DNA of 6,278 nucleotides from an uncultured Clostridia bacterium (GCA_947177695.1 CAMWVO010000122.1:1-6278), one strand, 5' to 3'. Shown: positions 1-6,214, counted from the first letter of the stretch. Program-made: numbers and translations. Notes: generated by a model not told the origin, from the sequence alone.

Positions 1-76
1 GGCTCTGCCCTTTGGAAACCTGCCGCCTTTGAAAAGGCGGGCGAAACTTTTCCATGCGGCTTCGCCGCGTGAGGCG
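1..76. repeat. Hairpin-rich intergenic element, probable dispersed repeat (left end cut by the window edge)
   Basis: This GC-rich block differs sharply from the AT-rich DNA that follows it. It holds two strong inverted repeats. CCGCCTT (23-29) pairs with AAGGCGG (34-40) around a TGAA loop. GCGGC (56-60) pairs with GCCGC (64-68) around TTC, and the stem extends to 53-71 with one G-U pair. The opening GGCTCTGCCCTTTGG and the phrase GGCGGGCGAAACTTTT resemble multicopy intergenic elements I recall from Ruminococcus and relatives; that is memory, not a search. No open reading frame is apparent. The first hairpin is followed by a short T run (48-51), so it could also terminate an upstream transcript. 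The start of the sequence inside it fits an assembly break at a repeat. Confidence 0.55.
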
Positions 77-195
77 TCTTAGTTAGTCTTGTAAATCAAA
101 ATTTATCCGCACAATATCTCTCTGCGACCTCTTTAAAAAATTTCTGACAAAGAAATTACAGTTTGGAAATTTCTATTACAGAACGGTAAATCCTA

Positions 196-224
196 TTGAA
201 ATAATCTGTTAAAAATGATATAGT
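196..224 (+). promoter_or_regulatory. Sigma-A-type promoter of the large lipoprotein gene
   Basis: TTGAAA (196-201) and TATAGT (219-224) are separated by exactly 17 nt, close to the housekeeping consensus. Transcription should start near 231, giving a leader of about 23 nt before the ATG at 254. The ribosome site AAGGGG (241-246) lies 7 nt from that ATG. The DNA just upstream is AT-rich. ATTACAG occurs three times around the promoter (155-161, 175-181, 226-232), and AATTTCT (139-145) pairs with AGAAATT (151-157). These may be regulator sites but could be chance in AT-rich DNA. Confidence 0.75.
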
Positions 225-253
225 AATTACAGTAACAAACAAGGGGTGGTCGT

Positions 254-2617
254 ATGAAAAAACGCATAGTTGCTTTGGCGGCATTGATCATTATTTCGGC
301 GGCACTGGGCGGCTGCAAGGAAAATCCCGAACAGGAGGGCGGACAGTCCGAGACTTCGGCAACCTCCGCGCAGGTAACGGAGGCGGCTGAGAACGGAGAA
401 AACGACGCGGAGAACGGCAGTTCCGATGAAGCTGACGATCCCGAAGCAGATAATAAAGCCGATGAAAAAGTTCCCGACGAACCAAAGGGATTTAATGCTT
501 ATACCTCCGAGCAAAAGGATGAGCTTATAGAAAAGCTTGCCGAGCTGAAAGACAGCGACGGTAATTACATATTTGACAAAAACGCGCCAAAGCTGCTGAT
601 TAAGCGGGTGGTCTCCGAGGACGAAATTTCGGTAAGAGATTTTTACGCCGCCGACCTCTACAGGGAGTCCACAAATCAGTTTTGCAGCGACCTTGACGGC
701 GAAGCGGGCACCGAGAACTTTGAAACGGCAGTGAACGCGTCCCCGAAAAGCAGGTGGGCAAATGACTTGTCCGACAACAATATCAGCGAAACAGACGTTG
801 TTGTGAAGCTTAAAATAAACGGAACTCTCCCTCCCGAAATAGTGAGCGTTACCCAGAGCTACAGTATGACAGACCTTACGCTGACCGGCTTTGTGTGCAG
901 AAACAAGGACAATACTTTTGATGTTATCGTCGATCCTGCCTATATGTACAATATTCCCGTTCCGATCTCATGCAATACAAAATACAGTCTCGGCAGCACC
1001 GAAGTACTTATGGATTCAATATCCTTTACCGCACAAAAGGGTGAACCGTCCGAGGTCATCGAAAACATAAGCGGGGACTACGTTTACGCGAGAATGAAAG
1101 TCGGCAGTCTTACGGTCTCCTACGACAGCGAGGGAAATAATTATTCGCAGGCGACTTCTATCCGCGATCTGGACATTATTGCCGATAACGTTGACGATGC
1201 TCTCGGATATTCTTTAGGTGCAGCTGCATTTGAAAACAAGGGCGACTCCGCCGCCGCGCAGACATACCTGACCCTTATCGACAATGTTGACATGTTCATG
1301 GGTGAGGACGTTGTGGGCGTAAATCTTATAGACCTTGACTTCGACGGCACGCCAGAGCTGCTTGTCTCCAAGCAGGTTTTACCCGAAAACGCTGAATCCC
1401 GCGATGGCGATATCGAACAGTGCGATGTTGATATCTATTCGATAAAGGACGGAAAACCCACATACATAGATACCCTCTATAATTCTAAAACCAACATTTA
1501 CTATAACGGAAATGTCATAGGTCTCAAGAAAACTGAAAAGCTGGAGAAAAAATGGTTCTATATGAGCCGCAGAGATCTGAGCAGCGGAAAATTTTCCGAG
1601 AACAGCGATTACAATTATCTGTTCTCTCTTGAAAACGGTAAGCTGAACTACACCGAGGTGTTCAGCGAAAGACCCGCCGTTACCGATCCCGAAACGGGCG
1701 TTACCGATTACGACTATTATTTCTACGGCGAGAAAATCGTTCCTACGGTAACTTTGGGACCAAGAATTTACGGAGATGATGAAGAGGACGCGCCTGATGA
1801 CTGGGAATACCATTCATGGAACGGCATAACGGCAAGCTTTGGAATGTGGGAACTTTACGGCTTCATCAGAGCCGAATACTGCTCCGACATCACACCTGTA
1901 TTCGATCTTTACAGCGGCTGGCTTTACAGCAGCGGTAACTCTTACTACACCGGCGAAAAGCTTACTGTCGGTGAACGAACCATGAAATATAAGCTTGCGT
2001 ACCTTACTGACGCGTTCTATTACGGCAAGTACGATCCCGAAGAAAACGGATACAAATACATATTTTTGGGTGACTACGCTAAGCCCGTTATCTATCTTTA
2101 CCCCGAAGAGAAAACCGATGTTTCGGTAAAGCTCGATCTTGACGGCGCTGTCACCTGCGCCTACCCAGATTATCGGGACGGCTGGGAAGTCACCGCTTAT
2201 CCTGACGGTACAATTATTGATAAATATGACGGAGAGGAATATTATTGCCTGTACTGGGAGGGCAAGGGCGCAGCGGACTGGGATATGTCCAAGGGCTTCA
2301 CGGTAAAGCGGGAGGACACCGCTGATTTCCTGAGAAGCAAGCTTAAAGAGATAGGTCTCACTCCACGCGAGAGCAACGAGTTTATCATTTACTGGCTGCC
2401 CGAGCTGCAAAAGAACGAGTGCAACTTCATCACGTTCCAGACGGAGGCTTATGAGAAAAATGCGAAACTGGATATTTCTCCCGCACCCGACAGCCTGCTG
2501 AGAGTGTTCATGGTCTACGAGCCATGCGACCCGGACTTTGCTCCAGAACCCCAGGAGTTTGAACCCTTTGAAAGAAACGGCTTCACCGTTGTGGAATGGG
2601 GCGGACAGAAAAACTGA
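254..2617 (+). CDS. Large secreted lipoprotein with FG-GAP/VCBS-like segment and KPVIYLYP-type C-terminal domain, function unknown
   Basis: This 787-residue protein begins with a lipoprotein signal peptide: KKR, a hydrophobic core, then the lipobox L-G-G-C with Cys21 as the lipidated residue. Residues 22-79 form an acidic Glu/Asp/Ser/Asn-rich tether, probably spanning the cell wall. From residue 80 the protein looks folded. Residues about 358-370 carry LIDLDFDGTPELL, the Asp-rich calcium-binding-like motif of FG-GAP/VCBS-type repeats, which are common in surface proteins of Clostridia. Residues about 605-785 form a distinct domain opening with KPVIYLYP (610-617). It includes a GW pair at 643-644, WEG at 668-670 and NEFIIYWLPE at 708-717. 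I recall this domain from hypothetical bacterial proteins but know no tested function. The start is supported by a good ribosome site and promoter. The gene is flanked by its own promoter and a terminator, so it is probably monocistronic. Export and anchoring are well supported; the biochemical role is not known. Confidence 0.9.
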   Translation: MKKRIVALAALIIISAALGGCKENPEQEGGQSETSATSAQVTEAAENGENDAENGSSDEADDPEADNKADEKVPDEPKGFNAYTSEQKDELIEKLAELKDSDGNYIFDKNAPKLLIKRVVSEDEISVRDFYAADLYRESTNQFCSDLDGEAGTENFETAVNASPKSRWANDLSDNNISETDVVVKLKINGTLPPEIVSVTQSYSMTDLTLTGFVCRNKDNTFDVIVDPAYMYNIPVPISCNTKYSLGSTEVLMDSISFTAQKGEPSEVIENISGDYVYARMKVGSLTVSYDSEGNNYSQATSIRDLDIIADNVDDALGYSLGAAAFENKGDSAAAQTYLTLIDNVDMFMGEDVVGVNLIDLDFDGTPELLVSKQVLPENAESRDGDIEQCDVDIYSIKDGKPTYIDTLYNSKTNIYYNGNVIGLKKTEKLEKKWFYMSRRDLSSGKFSENSDYNYLFSLENGKLNYTEVFSERPAVTDPETGVTDYDYYFYGEKIVPTVTLGPRIYGDDEEDAPDDWEYHSWNGITASFGMWELYGFIRAEYCSDITPVFDLYSGWLYSSGNSYYTGEKLTVGERTMKYKLAYLTDAFYYGKYDPEENGYKYIFLGDYAKPVIYLYPEEKTDVSVKLDLDGAVTCAYPDYRDGWEVTAYPDGTIIDKYDGEEYYCLYWEGKGAADWDMSKGFTVKREDTADFLRSKLKEIGLTPRESNEFIIYWLPELQKNECNFITFQTEAYEKNAKLDISPAPDSLLRVFMVYEPCDPDFAPEPQEFEPFERNGFTVVEWGGQKN

Positions 2618-2637
2618 CGATCAATGAAATATAAAAG

Positions 2638-2671
2638 CGCGGACGGGTCAGACCTGTCCGCGTTTCTGTTT
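2638..2671. terminator. Bidirectional intrinsic terminator between convergent genes
   Basis: CGCGGACGGG (2638-2647) pairs with CCTGTCCGCG (2653-2662) over 10 bp with a single G-U pair and a 5-nt TCAGA loop. On the plus strand the stem is followed by TTTCTGTTT (2663-2671). On the minus strand it is preceded by an A-rich stretch and followed by CTTTTATATTT. It sits in the 65-nt gap between the stop of the large lipoprotein gene and the stop of the solute-binding protein gene, so one hairpin can serve both transcripts. Confidence 0.9.
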
Positions 2672-2682
2672 GCCGAAATATT

Positions 2683-4308
2683 TTAATTGTTTATATTCTT
2701 CCGCACAAGAGAGGTCATAAGCTCTCCGAGACGCTCCGCGCCGTTGCTTTCGCACCAGTCGGCGATCTCGTCCCACTTGGCGTCAAACTCTTCGGGGGAG
2801 ACCTTTATCGCGTTCGGGACTTCCGTTTTGATATAGGTCTCAAGGGTCTCCAGAAGTATTGACTCCTCGCTCATTGCTGGTATTTCCATGTCGCTGATAA
2901 GCGTTCTGTTTACAGATGTCAGCTCGCTCTCCTGCGGGAACAGGTCGGCAAACAGAGTTATCCCGTAAGCCTCCGCCGCGGCTTTTTCGCTTTCGGTAAA
3001 GACCGAAGCATATTTCTCGGCGGCGTATGAATAAAGCTTTCCGTCGGAAGTCTTTTCGGTCATGCCGCGCATCGGGAACGGCTCGGCAAAATGCGCTCCG
3101 TCCGCTTCGGGATCGTACTCGCCGTCTGCGCCGAAGTTCACAAGAAGCTGAGCCTCGTCTCCGCACCACCAGTCCAGAAAGCGGAACGCCCTTTCGGGTT
3201 CGGCGCAGGACGCCGTTATGCCTATCCCTGCCGCGGGGACGTACCCATAGTCCGCAAGAAACATGACATTGGTATCCTTGTCAAAGGCGGCGGGAACGGG
3301 GCAATACGCACGGTTGCCGTTTCCCGCTGAAACAAGCGCGTCCTCGGCGGAGGCATAGTCCTCATGGCGGTCGGCAGCGGCAGCCGGACTTCCGTTTATA
3401 AGCCTGTCAATATAGCCGTCGTGCCTGAGCGAAAAGGACATATCGTCCAGCACGCCGTCGTTCCAAAGACCGTTCAGCCACCGAACGTACTCCTTTACGC
3501 GGGGGTCCGTCCACTTGTATACAGCCTTGCCCGTGCTTTCGTCCACGAAAAATTCGCCGTCGTCGGGATAGCCCAGAACATAATTCACGCGGGCGCTTAC
3601 GGTGTCTGTCCACTGCTGTATGGGCGCGCCGCCAAGAAGCAGTCCCGTGGACTGTGGGTGCAGCTCCTTGTACTGTCTGAGACAGTCCCCAAGCTGTTCA
3701 ATGGTTTTTATTTCGGGGTAGCCAAGCTCCTCCAGAACGGAATACCGCACCTGAAACGTTCCGTCGGCAGTAAACCGCGCGGGGGACGAGCCGCCCGTCC
3801 CGAAGGTGTAAAGCTTGCCGTCGGCTGCTCTGAGCCTGTCAAGCTTATCTCCGTACAGCGCGGAAAAGTTCCCGCCGTACTTTTCTGTAAGGTCGTCAAG
3901 GGGTATCAGCAAGCCGCTTTCGATATGCTTGTCGGTATCCTCTCCCGCGTAAAGCAGGTCGGGGATATTTCCCGAAGCGATAAGCTCGTCCAGAGAATTT
4001 TCGTTCTCGGCGACGGTTATTTCCAGGGTAATACCCGTCCGCAGCCTGATCTCCTCCGCGGCTTCGTTATCGAAAGAAACATCGCTCTCCGTGTCATTTA
4101 TGAACAGAGTAAGGGTCAGCGGCGAGGTATCCATGGGAGGAACTGCGTCCTCCGCGGCAGTTTCCGTTGCGTCGGGAGCTTCCGAGGAAGCAGAAGCCAT
4201 CTCCGAAAGCTCCGCGCTCTCGTCGGGAACTGTCCGATCCGTACCGGAACAGCCGCAGAGCTGCACCGCAAGCGCGGCAAATATTGCAAAAGACAAAAAC
4301 CTTTTCAT
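2683..4308 (-). CDS. Extracellular solute-binding lipoprotein, LplA/YtcQ-like (family 1, carbohydrate ABC uptake)
   Basis: This 541-residue protein is a probable substrate-capture subunit of a CUT1-type ABC importer for oligosaccharides, anchored outside the membrane. The signal peptide ends in the lipobox L-C-G-C with Cys20 lipidated; Cys at the -2 position is unusual but tolerable. Residues 21-62 are a Ser/Glu/Ala tether. Family signatures follow in order: a first strand LTLTLFI (64-70), IPDLLYAGED (115-124), LLIPLDDLTEKYG (133-145), DGKLYTF (163-169), a repeat-length helix with WLNGLWNDGVLDD (277-289), and FRFLDWWCGDEAQLLVNFGADGE (split at 375-397). The C-terminal segment FDAKWDEIADW (508-518) is also typical. 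Length suits the LplA branch, which is longer than classic MalE-like proteins. The start has GGAGG 6 nt upstream (4315-4319 on the complement). No permease or ATPase gene lies next to it; it sits between a convergent and a divergent gene. The ligand cannot be told from sequence, and a sensory role for an orphan binding protein is possible. Confidence 0.88.
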   Translation of the reverse strand: MKRFLSFAIFAALAVQLCGCSGTDRTVPDESAELSEMASASSEAPDATETAAEDAVPPMDTSPLTLTLFINDTESDVSFDNEAAEEIRLRTGITLEITVAENENSLDELIASGNIPDLLYAGEDTDKHIESGLLIPLDDLTEKYGGNFSALYGDKLDRLRAADGKLYTFGTGGSSPARFTADGTFQVRYSVLEELGYPEIKTIEQLGDCLRQYKELHPQSTGLLLGGAPIQQWTDTVSARVNYVLGYPDDGEFFVDESTGKAVYKWTDPRVKEYVRWLNGLWNDGVLDDMSFSLRHDGYIDRLINGSPAAAADRHEDYASAEDALVSAGNGNRAYCPVPAAFDKDTNVMFLADYGYVPAAGIGITASCAEPERAFRFLDWWCGDEAQLLVNFGADGEYDPEADGAHFAEPFPMRGMTEKTSDGKLYSYAAEKYASVFTESEKAAAEAYGITLFADLFPQESELTSVNRTLISDMEIPAMSEESILLETLETYIKTEVPNAIKVSPEEFDAKWDEIADWCESNGAERLGELMTSLVRKNINN

Positions 4309-4342
4309 TTCTATCCTCCAAACTCAAAGCGTATATAGGAAT

Positions 4343-4370
4343 ACTGTACCACATTTTTCACGTCAGCCAA
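4343..4370 (-). promoter_or_regulatory. Probable promoter of the solute-binding protein gene
   Basis: Read on the minus strand, TTGGCT (4370-4365) is followed after 16 nt by TACAGT (4348-4343). The -10 hexamer is preceded by TGG, an extended -10 element. The predicted start is near 4336, leaving a leader of about 28 nt before the ATG at 4308. The -35 is weak, so activation by a regulator is plausible. The motif GAAAAATGTGG lies within the spacer (complement of 4349-4359). Confidence 0.55.
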
Positions 4371-4390
4371 ATACAATAATTGCATATTTT

Positions 4391-4402
4391 TTATTGCAAT
4401 AA
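4391..4402. promoter_or_regulatory. 12-bp perfect palindrome TTATTGCAATAA, candidate operator
   Basis: TTATTGCAATAA is identical to its reverse complement. It lies in the divergent intergenic region, centred about 60 bp upstream of the predicted start of the solute-binding protein transcript. That is a common position for an activator. It is about 64 bp upstream of the -35 of the SGNH gene. A related ATAATTGCAT lies just to the left (about 4376-4385). The regulator cannot be named; the centre is GC rather than the CG of typical LacI-family sites. Confidence 0.4.
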
Positions 4403-4454
4403 TTTCATGTTTTTCCATTGGTGTAAAAAAATATATCGTTTTTTATTGGAAAAT

Positions 4455-4478
4455 GAAAAATGCGCTTGAAAAATGCGG
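4455..4478 (+). promoter_or_regulatory. Tandem direct repeat GAAAAATGCG overlapping the -35 of the SGNH promoter
   Basis: GAAAAATGCG occurs at 4455-4464 and again at 4468-4477, with a 13-bp start-to-start spacing. The second copy includes the GAAA of the -35 hexamer and continues into the spacer. A partial copy, GAAAATG, precedes them at 4449-4455. A near-identical GAAAAATGTGG lies on the opposite strand in the solute-binding gene promoter (complement of 4349-4359). A protein bound here would be expected to affect polymerase access. The A run lowers the information content, but the shared ATG(C/T)G part argues against pure chance. Confidence 0.4.
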
Positions 4479-4494
4479 GTTTGTGTAGTATAAT
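4466..4494 (+). promoter_or_regulatory. Near-consensus sigma-A promoter of the SGNH-DUF4358 operon
   Basis: TTGAAA (4466-4471) and a perfect TATAAT (4489-4494) are separated by 17 nt. Transcription should begin near 4501, giving a leader of about 73 nt before the ATG at 4574. This start lies downstream of the in-frame ATG at 4460, so that codon would not be transcribed from this promoter. Confidence 0.82.
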
Positions 4495-4510
4495 AAAAAA
4501 GTATGATTAT

Positions 4511-4543
4511 GCCCCGGCTTTTGATGAACCGACCGAAGCGGGC
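4511..4543 (+). other. Possible hairpin in the 5' leader of the SGNH transcript
   Basis: GCCC (4511-4514) and GCTT (4517-4520) can pair with AAGC (4536-4539) and GGGC (4540-4543). This gives an 8-bp stem with a 2-nt CG bulge and a 15-nt loop. It ends 15 nt before the ribosome site and has no following T run, so it is not a terminator. It may protect the 5' end or be incidental. It matches no riboswitch I recognise. Confidence 0.3.
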
Positions 4544-4558
4544 AGTCAAAACAAATTC

Positions 4559-4566
4559 AGGAAAGG
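4559..4566 (+). promoter_or_regulatory. Ribosome binding site fixing the SGNH start at 4574
   Basis: AGGAAAGG lies 7 nt upstream of the ATG at 4574. The alternative in-frame ATG at 4460 has no comparable site and precedes the predicted transcription start. Confidence 0.75.
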
Positions 4567-4573
4567 TTTTTTT

Positions 4574-5602
4574 ATGTCGAAAAGAATTTCGATCGCCGAT
4601 ATGGCTGTAAACGCCGCGCTTGTCCTTTTGTCGGCAGCGGCGGCTGTTCTGCTTTGCATATATCTTTTCGGCGGAAGAGCCACCGCGGACGACCCGCCGG
4701 AAACAGATCCGCCGCACATAATAAACGCCTCCGAGACGGAACCCGAGCAAACCACCGTTACCACAACCACGGAGACCACCGTTATTTCCGAGGAGGCTGC
4801 CGTCACAGAACCCGAACCGGAGCCTGAGATCGGCGTGTATTCCCCCGCTTTTTTCGGGAAAACGCTTTTTATAGGCGACTCCCTTTCGGTGGGACTTATA
4901 AACTACGAGTTCCTGCCGCCCGAAAACGTCTTTGCAAAGGCGGGCATCACCCCCGTGCTGGCGGCTGATACCAGAATAGACAACAAGTCCGTGTTCGACA
5001 AGGCGCGTGACATAGACCCCGAATATATCTGCATTTTGCTGGGTACAAACGGTATCGCTTATGTGGAGGGACAGCAGATGTCCGAGGAGCTTGGCGATTT
5101 CATTGACATGGTCGCAAGGACCTGTCCCAACGCAAAGATCGCGATAGCCTCCGTACCTCCCGTTACCCAAAAGCACGAAGCGGAAAAGCCCGAACAGCTT
5201 GAAGCTATCATTGTCTACAACGAGTTTGTAAAGCAGGTCGCCGAGGAAAAATCAGTGGCTTTTGCGGACGTGTTCTCGCTTCTGGAGGACGAGACGGGCT
5301 ATCTCGGTCAGCACTATGCGGAGCATGACGGTCTGCACCTTAAAATATACGCCTATCCCGTGATACTCGGAGCGTTCCAGAACTCGCTTATCGGGTACTA
5401 CGATATAGACTTCGTTCCACCCGCCGAAACCGAGCCTGCTGTATCTGCGGCAGTCACCGTACCCGCTCCCGCAGGTACTGCTTCGTCAACGGTAACGGAA
5501 GTCACCGCAGAGAGCGTGATATCCTCCGAAGCCGAGGAAGACCCCGACGGAGAGGGACTTGAAGATACCGATGAGATCGACGAAGAGGAGGAATTATCCT
5601 GA
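4574..5602 (+). CDS. Membrane-anchored SGNH/GDSL-family hydrolase, probable surface esterase
   Basis: With the start at 4574 the protein has 342 residues. A hydrophobic segment at about residues 10-32, without a lipobox, acts as a signal anchor and places the rest outside the cell. A Thr/Glu/Pro-rich tether (about 38-85) leads to the SGNH fold. Block I is GDSLSVG with nucleophile Ser103. A glycine in AKAG fits block II. Block III is GTNG with Asn159. Block V is DGLHLK with Asp252 and His255. The catalytic and oxyanion residues are therefore all present. Residues about 281-342 form an acidic, low-complexity Thr/Glu/Pro tail of unclear purpose. Family members remove acyl groups from polysaccharides, peptidoglycan or lipids; deacetylation of a surface glycan is the likeliest guess, with substrate unknown. 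A DUF4358 lipoprotein gene follows after 69 nt with no clear promoter, so the two are probably co-transcribed. An in-frame extension to 4460 is rejected on promoter and ribosome-site grounds. Confidence 0.88.
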   Translation: MSKRISIADMAVNAALVLLSAAAAVLLCIYLFGGRATADDPPETDPPHIINASETEPEQTTVTTTTETTVISEEAAVTEPEPEPEIGVYSPAFFGKTLFIGDSLSVGLINYEFLPPENVFAKAGITPVLAADTRIDNKSVFDKARDIDPEYICILLGTNGIAYVEGQQMSEELGDFIDMVARTCPNAKIAIASVPPVTQKHEAEKPEQLEAIIVYNEFVKQVAEEKSVAFADVFSLLEDETGYLGQHYAEHDGLHLKIYAYPVILGAFQNSLIGYYDIDFVPPAETEPAVSAAVTVPAPAGTASSTVTEVTAESVISSEAEEDPDGEGLEDTDEIDEEEELS

Positions 5603-5604
5603 CG

Positions 5605-5631
5605 TACGATCGTATGCCGTCTCAGGACGGC
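5605..5631 (+). other. Intercistronic palindrome and hairpin between SGNH and DUF4358 genes
   Basis: TACGATCGTA (5605-5614) is a perfect palindrome. It is followed at once by GCCGTC (5616-5621) pairing with GACGGC (5626-5631) around a TCAG loop. Only two T residues follow the stem, so strong intrinsic termination is unlikely. It may stabilise or process the mRNA, or partly attenuate the downstream gene. Confidence 0.45.
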
Positions 5632-5656
5632 TTAATACATCAAACTCAACCGAATG

Positions 5657-5664
5657 AAAGGAAG
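5657..5664 (+). promoter_or_regulatory. Ribosome binding site fixing the DUF4358 start at 5672
   Basis: AAAGGAAG lies 7 nt upstream of the ATG at 5672. The in-frame ATG at 5654 would place this site inside the coding region and add residues ahead of a signal peptide that is already well formed from 5672. Confidence 0.75.
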
Positions 5665-5671
5665 ATCAGCT

Positions 5672-6205
5672 ATGAAAAAATCTATCGCCATTGCGGCAGT
5701 TCTCTCGGTACTGCTGCTTGCTTCCTGCTCCGACGAGCAGCCTACAGCACCTGTTAACGCTACCGTTGATACCACCTCTGCGGAGGCTTCCGGAAACGAC
5801 GCACCCGCAGCGCCTGTCGCCGACGTTTCCGCTGCGGATATTACAGCGGCAGTAACTGCCGAAATAGAAATTCCCTCGGCTGTGGAAAAAAATGCCGACA
5901 ACATAGGTGCGTTCTATGATGTGGACGTTTCCGCAGTAACGGATATGTCCGTGCTGATATGCGGAAGCGGAGCTTATCCCGACGAGCTTGCGGTGTTTAA
6001 GTTTACCGACGCGGATGCCGCCAAGGCAGGCGCGGAAGCCGTTCAGAAGCGTCTGGACAGCCAGACGGCGACCTATGCAGACTATACTCCCGACGAGATG
6101 TACAAGCTTGAGGACGCTTTCGTCATCATAAAGGATAACTGGGTAGCCATGGCAGCCTGCTCCGACAACTCCCGCGCAAAAGAGATCATCGAAAGTATGT
6201 TATAA
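5672..6205 (+). CDS. DUF4358 domain-containing lipoprotein
   Basis: This 177-residue protein has a textbook lipoprotein signal peptide: MKKS, a hydrophobic core, and the lipobox L-A-S-C with lipidated Cys19. Residues 20-50 are a Thr/Ala/Pro-rich tether. The remainder, about 51-177, matches my recollection of DUF4358. Its cues are an early helix (AADITAAVTAEI), a central YPDELAVFKF strand (about 103-112), a helix with AVQKRLDSQ, a DEMYKLEDAFVIIKDNWVAM segment, and a C-terminal helix ending at the stop. The function of the family is unknown. From memory, it is often encoded near SGNH hydrolases and MBOAT-type O-acyltransferases in Clostridia, which fits its place right after the SGNH gene. The gene is complete, with TAA at 6203-6205. 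Only 9 genomic bases remain before adapter sequence, so any third operon member is not visible. Confidence 0.85.
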   Translation: MKKSIAIAAVLSVLLLASCSDEQPTAPVNATVDTTSAEASGNDAPAAPVADVSAADITAAVTAEIEIPSAVEKNADNIGAFYDVDVSAVTDMSVLICGSGAYPDELAVFKFTDADAAKAGAEAVQKRLDSQTATYADYTPDEMYKLEDAFVIIKDNWVAMAACSDNSRAKEIIESML

Positions 6206-6214
6206 GGGTTATCC

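Noticed and set aside
1379..2410. Two adjacent minus-strand open frames (1379-1813 and 1814-2410) opposite the large lipoprotein gene
   Set aside because: They have no ribosome sites, signal sequences or known motifs, and they lie fully within a well-supported coding region on the other strand.
3364..4338. Long plus-strand open frame (324 codons) opposite the solute-binding protein gene
   Set aside because: It is antisense to a gene with clear family signatures, is rich in Arg and Val with no recognisable domain, and has no convincing ribosome site. It reflects codon bias of the real gene.
4501..4573. Riboswitch in the 73-nt SGNH leader
   Set aside because: Only one bulged hairpin with a loose loop is visible, with no conserved aptamer motif and no expression-platform terminator.
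4751..4785. Direct repeat ACCACCGTTA (4751-4760 and 4776-4785) in the SGNH gene
   Set aside because: It encodes the Thr/Val-rich tether, where low-complexity coding naturally repeats codons; nothing points to a separate function.
4391..5176. Minus-strand open frame of 261 codons across the divergent promoters and the SGNH gene
   Set aside because: It overlaps the catalytic region of the SGNH gene and runs through the intergenic promoters; the translated composition is atypical and no start signals are seen.
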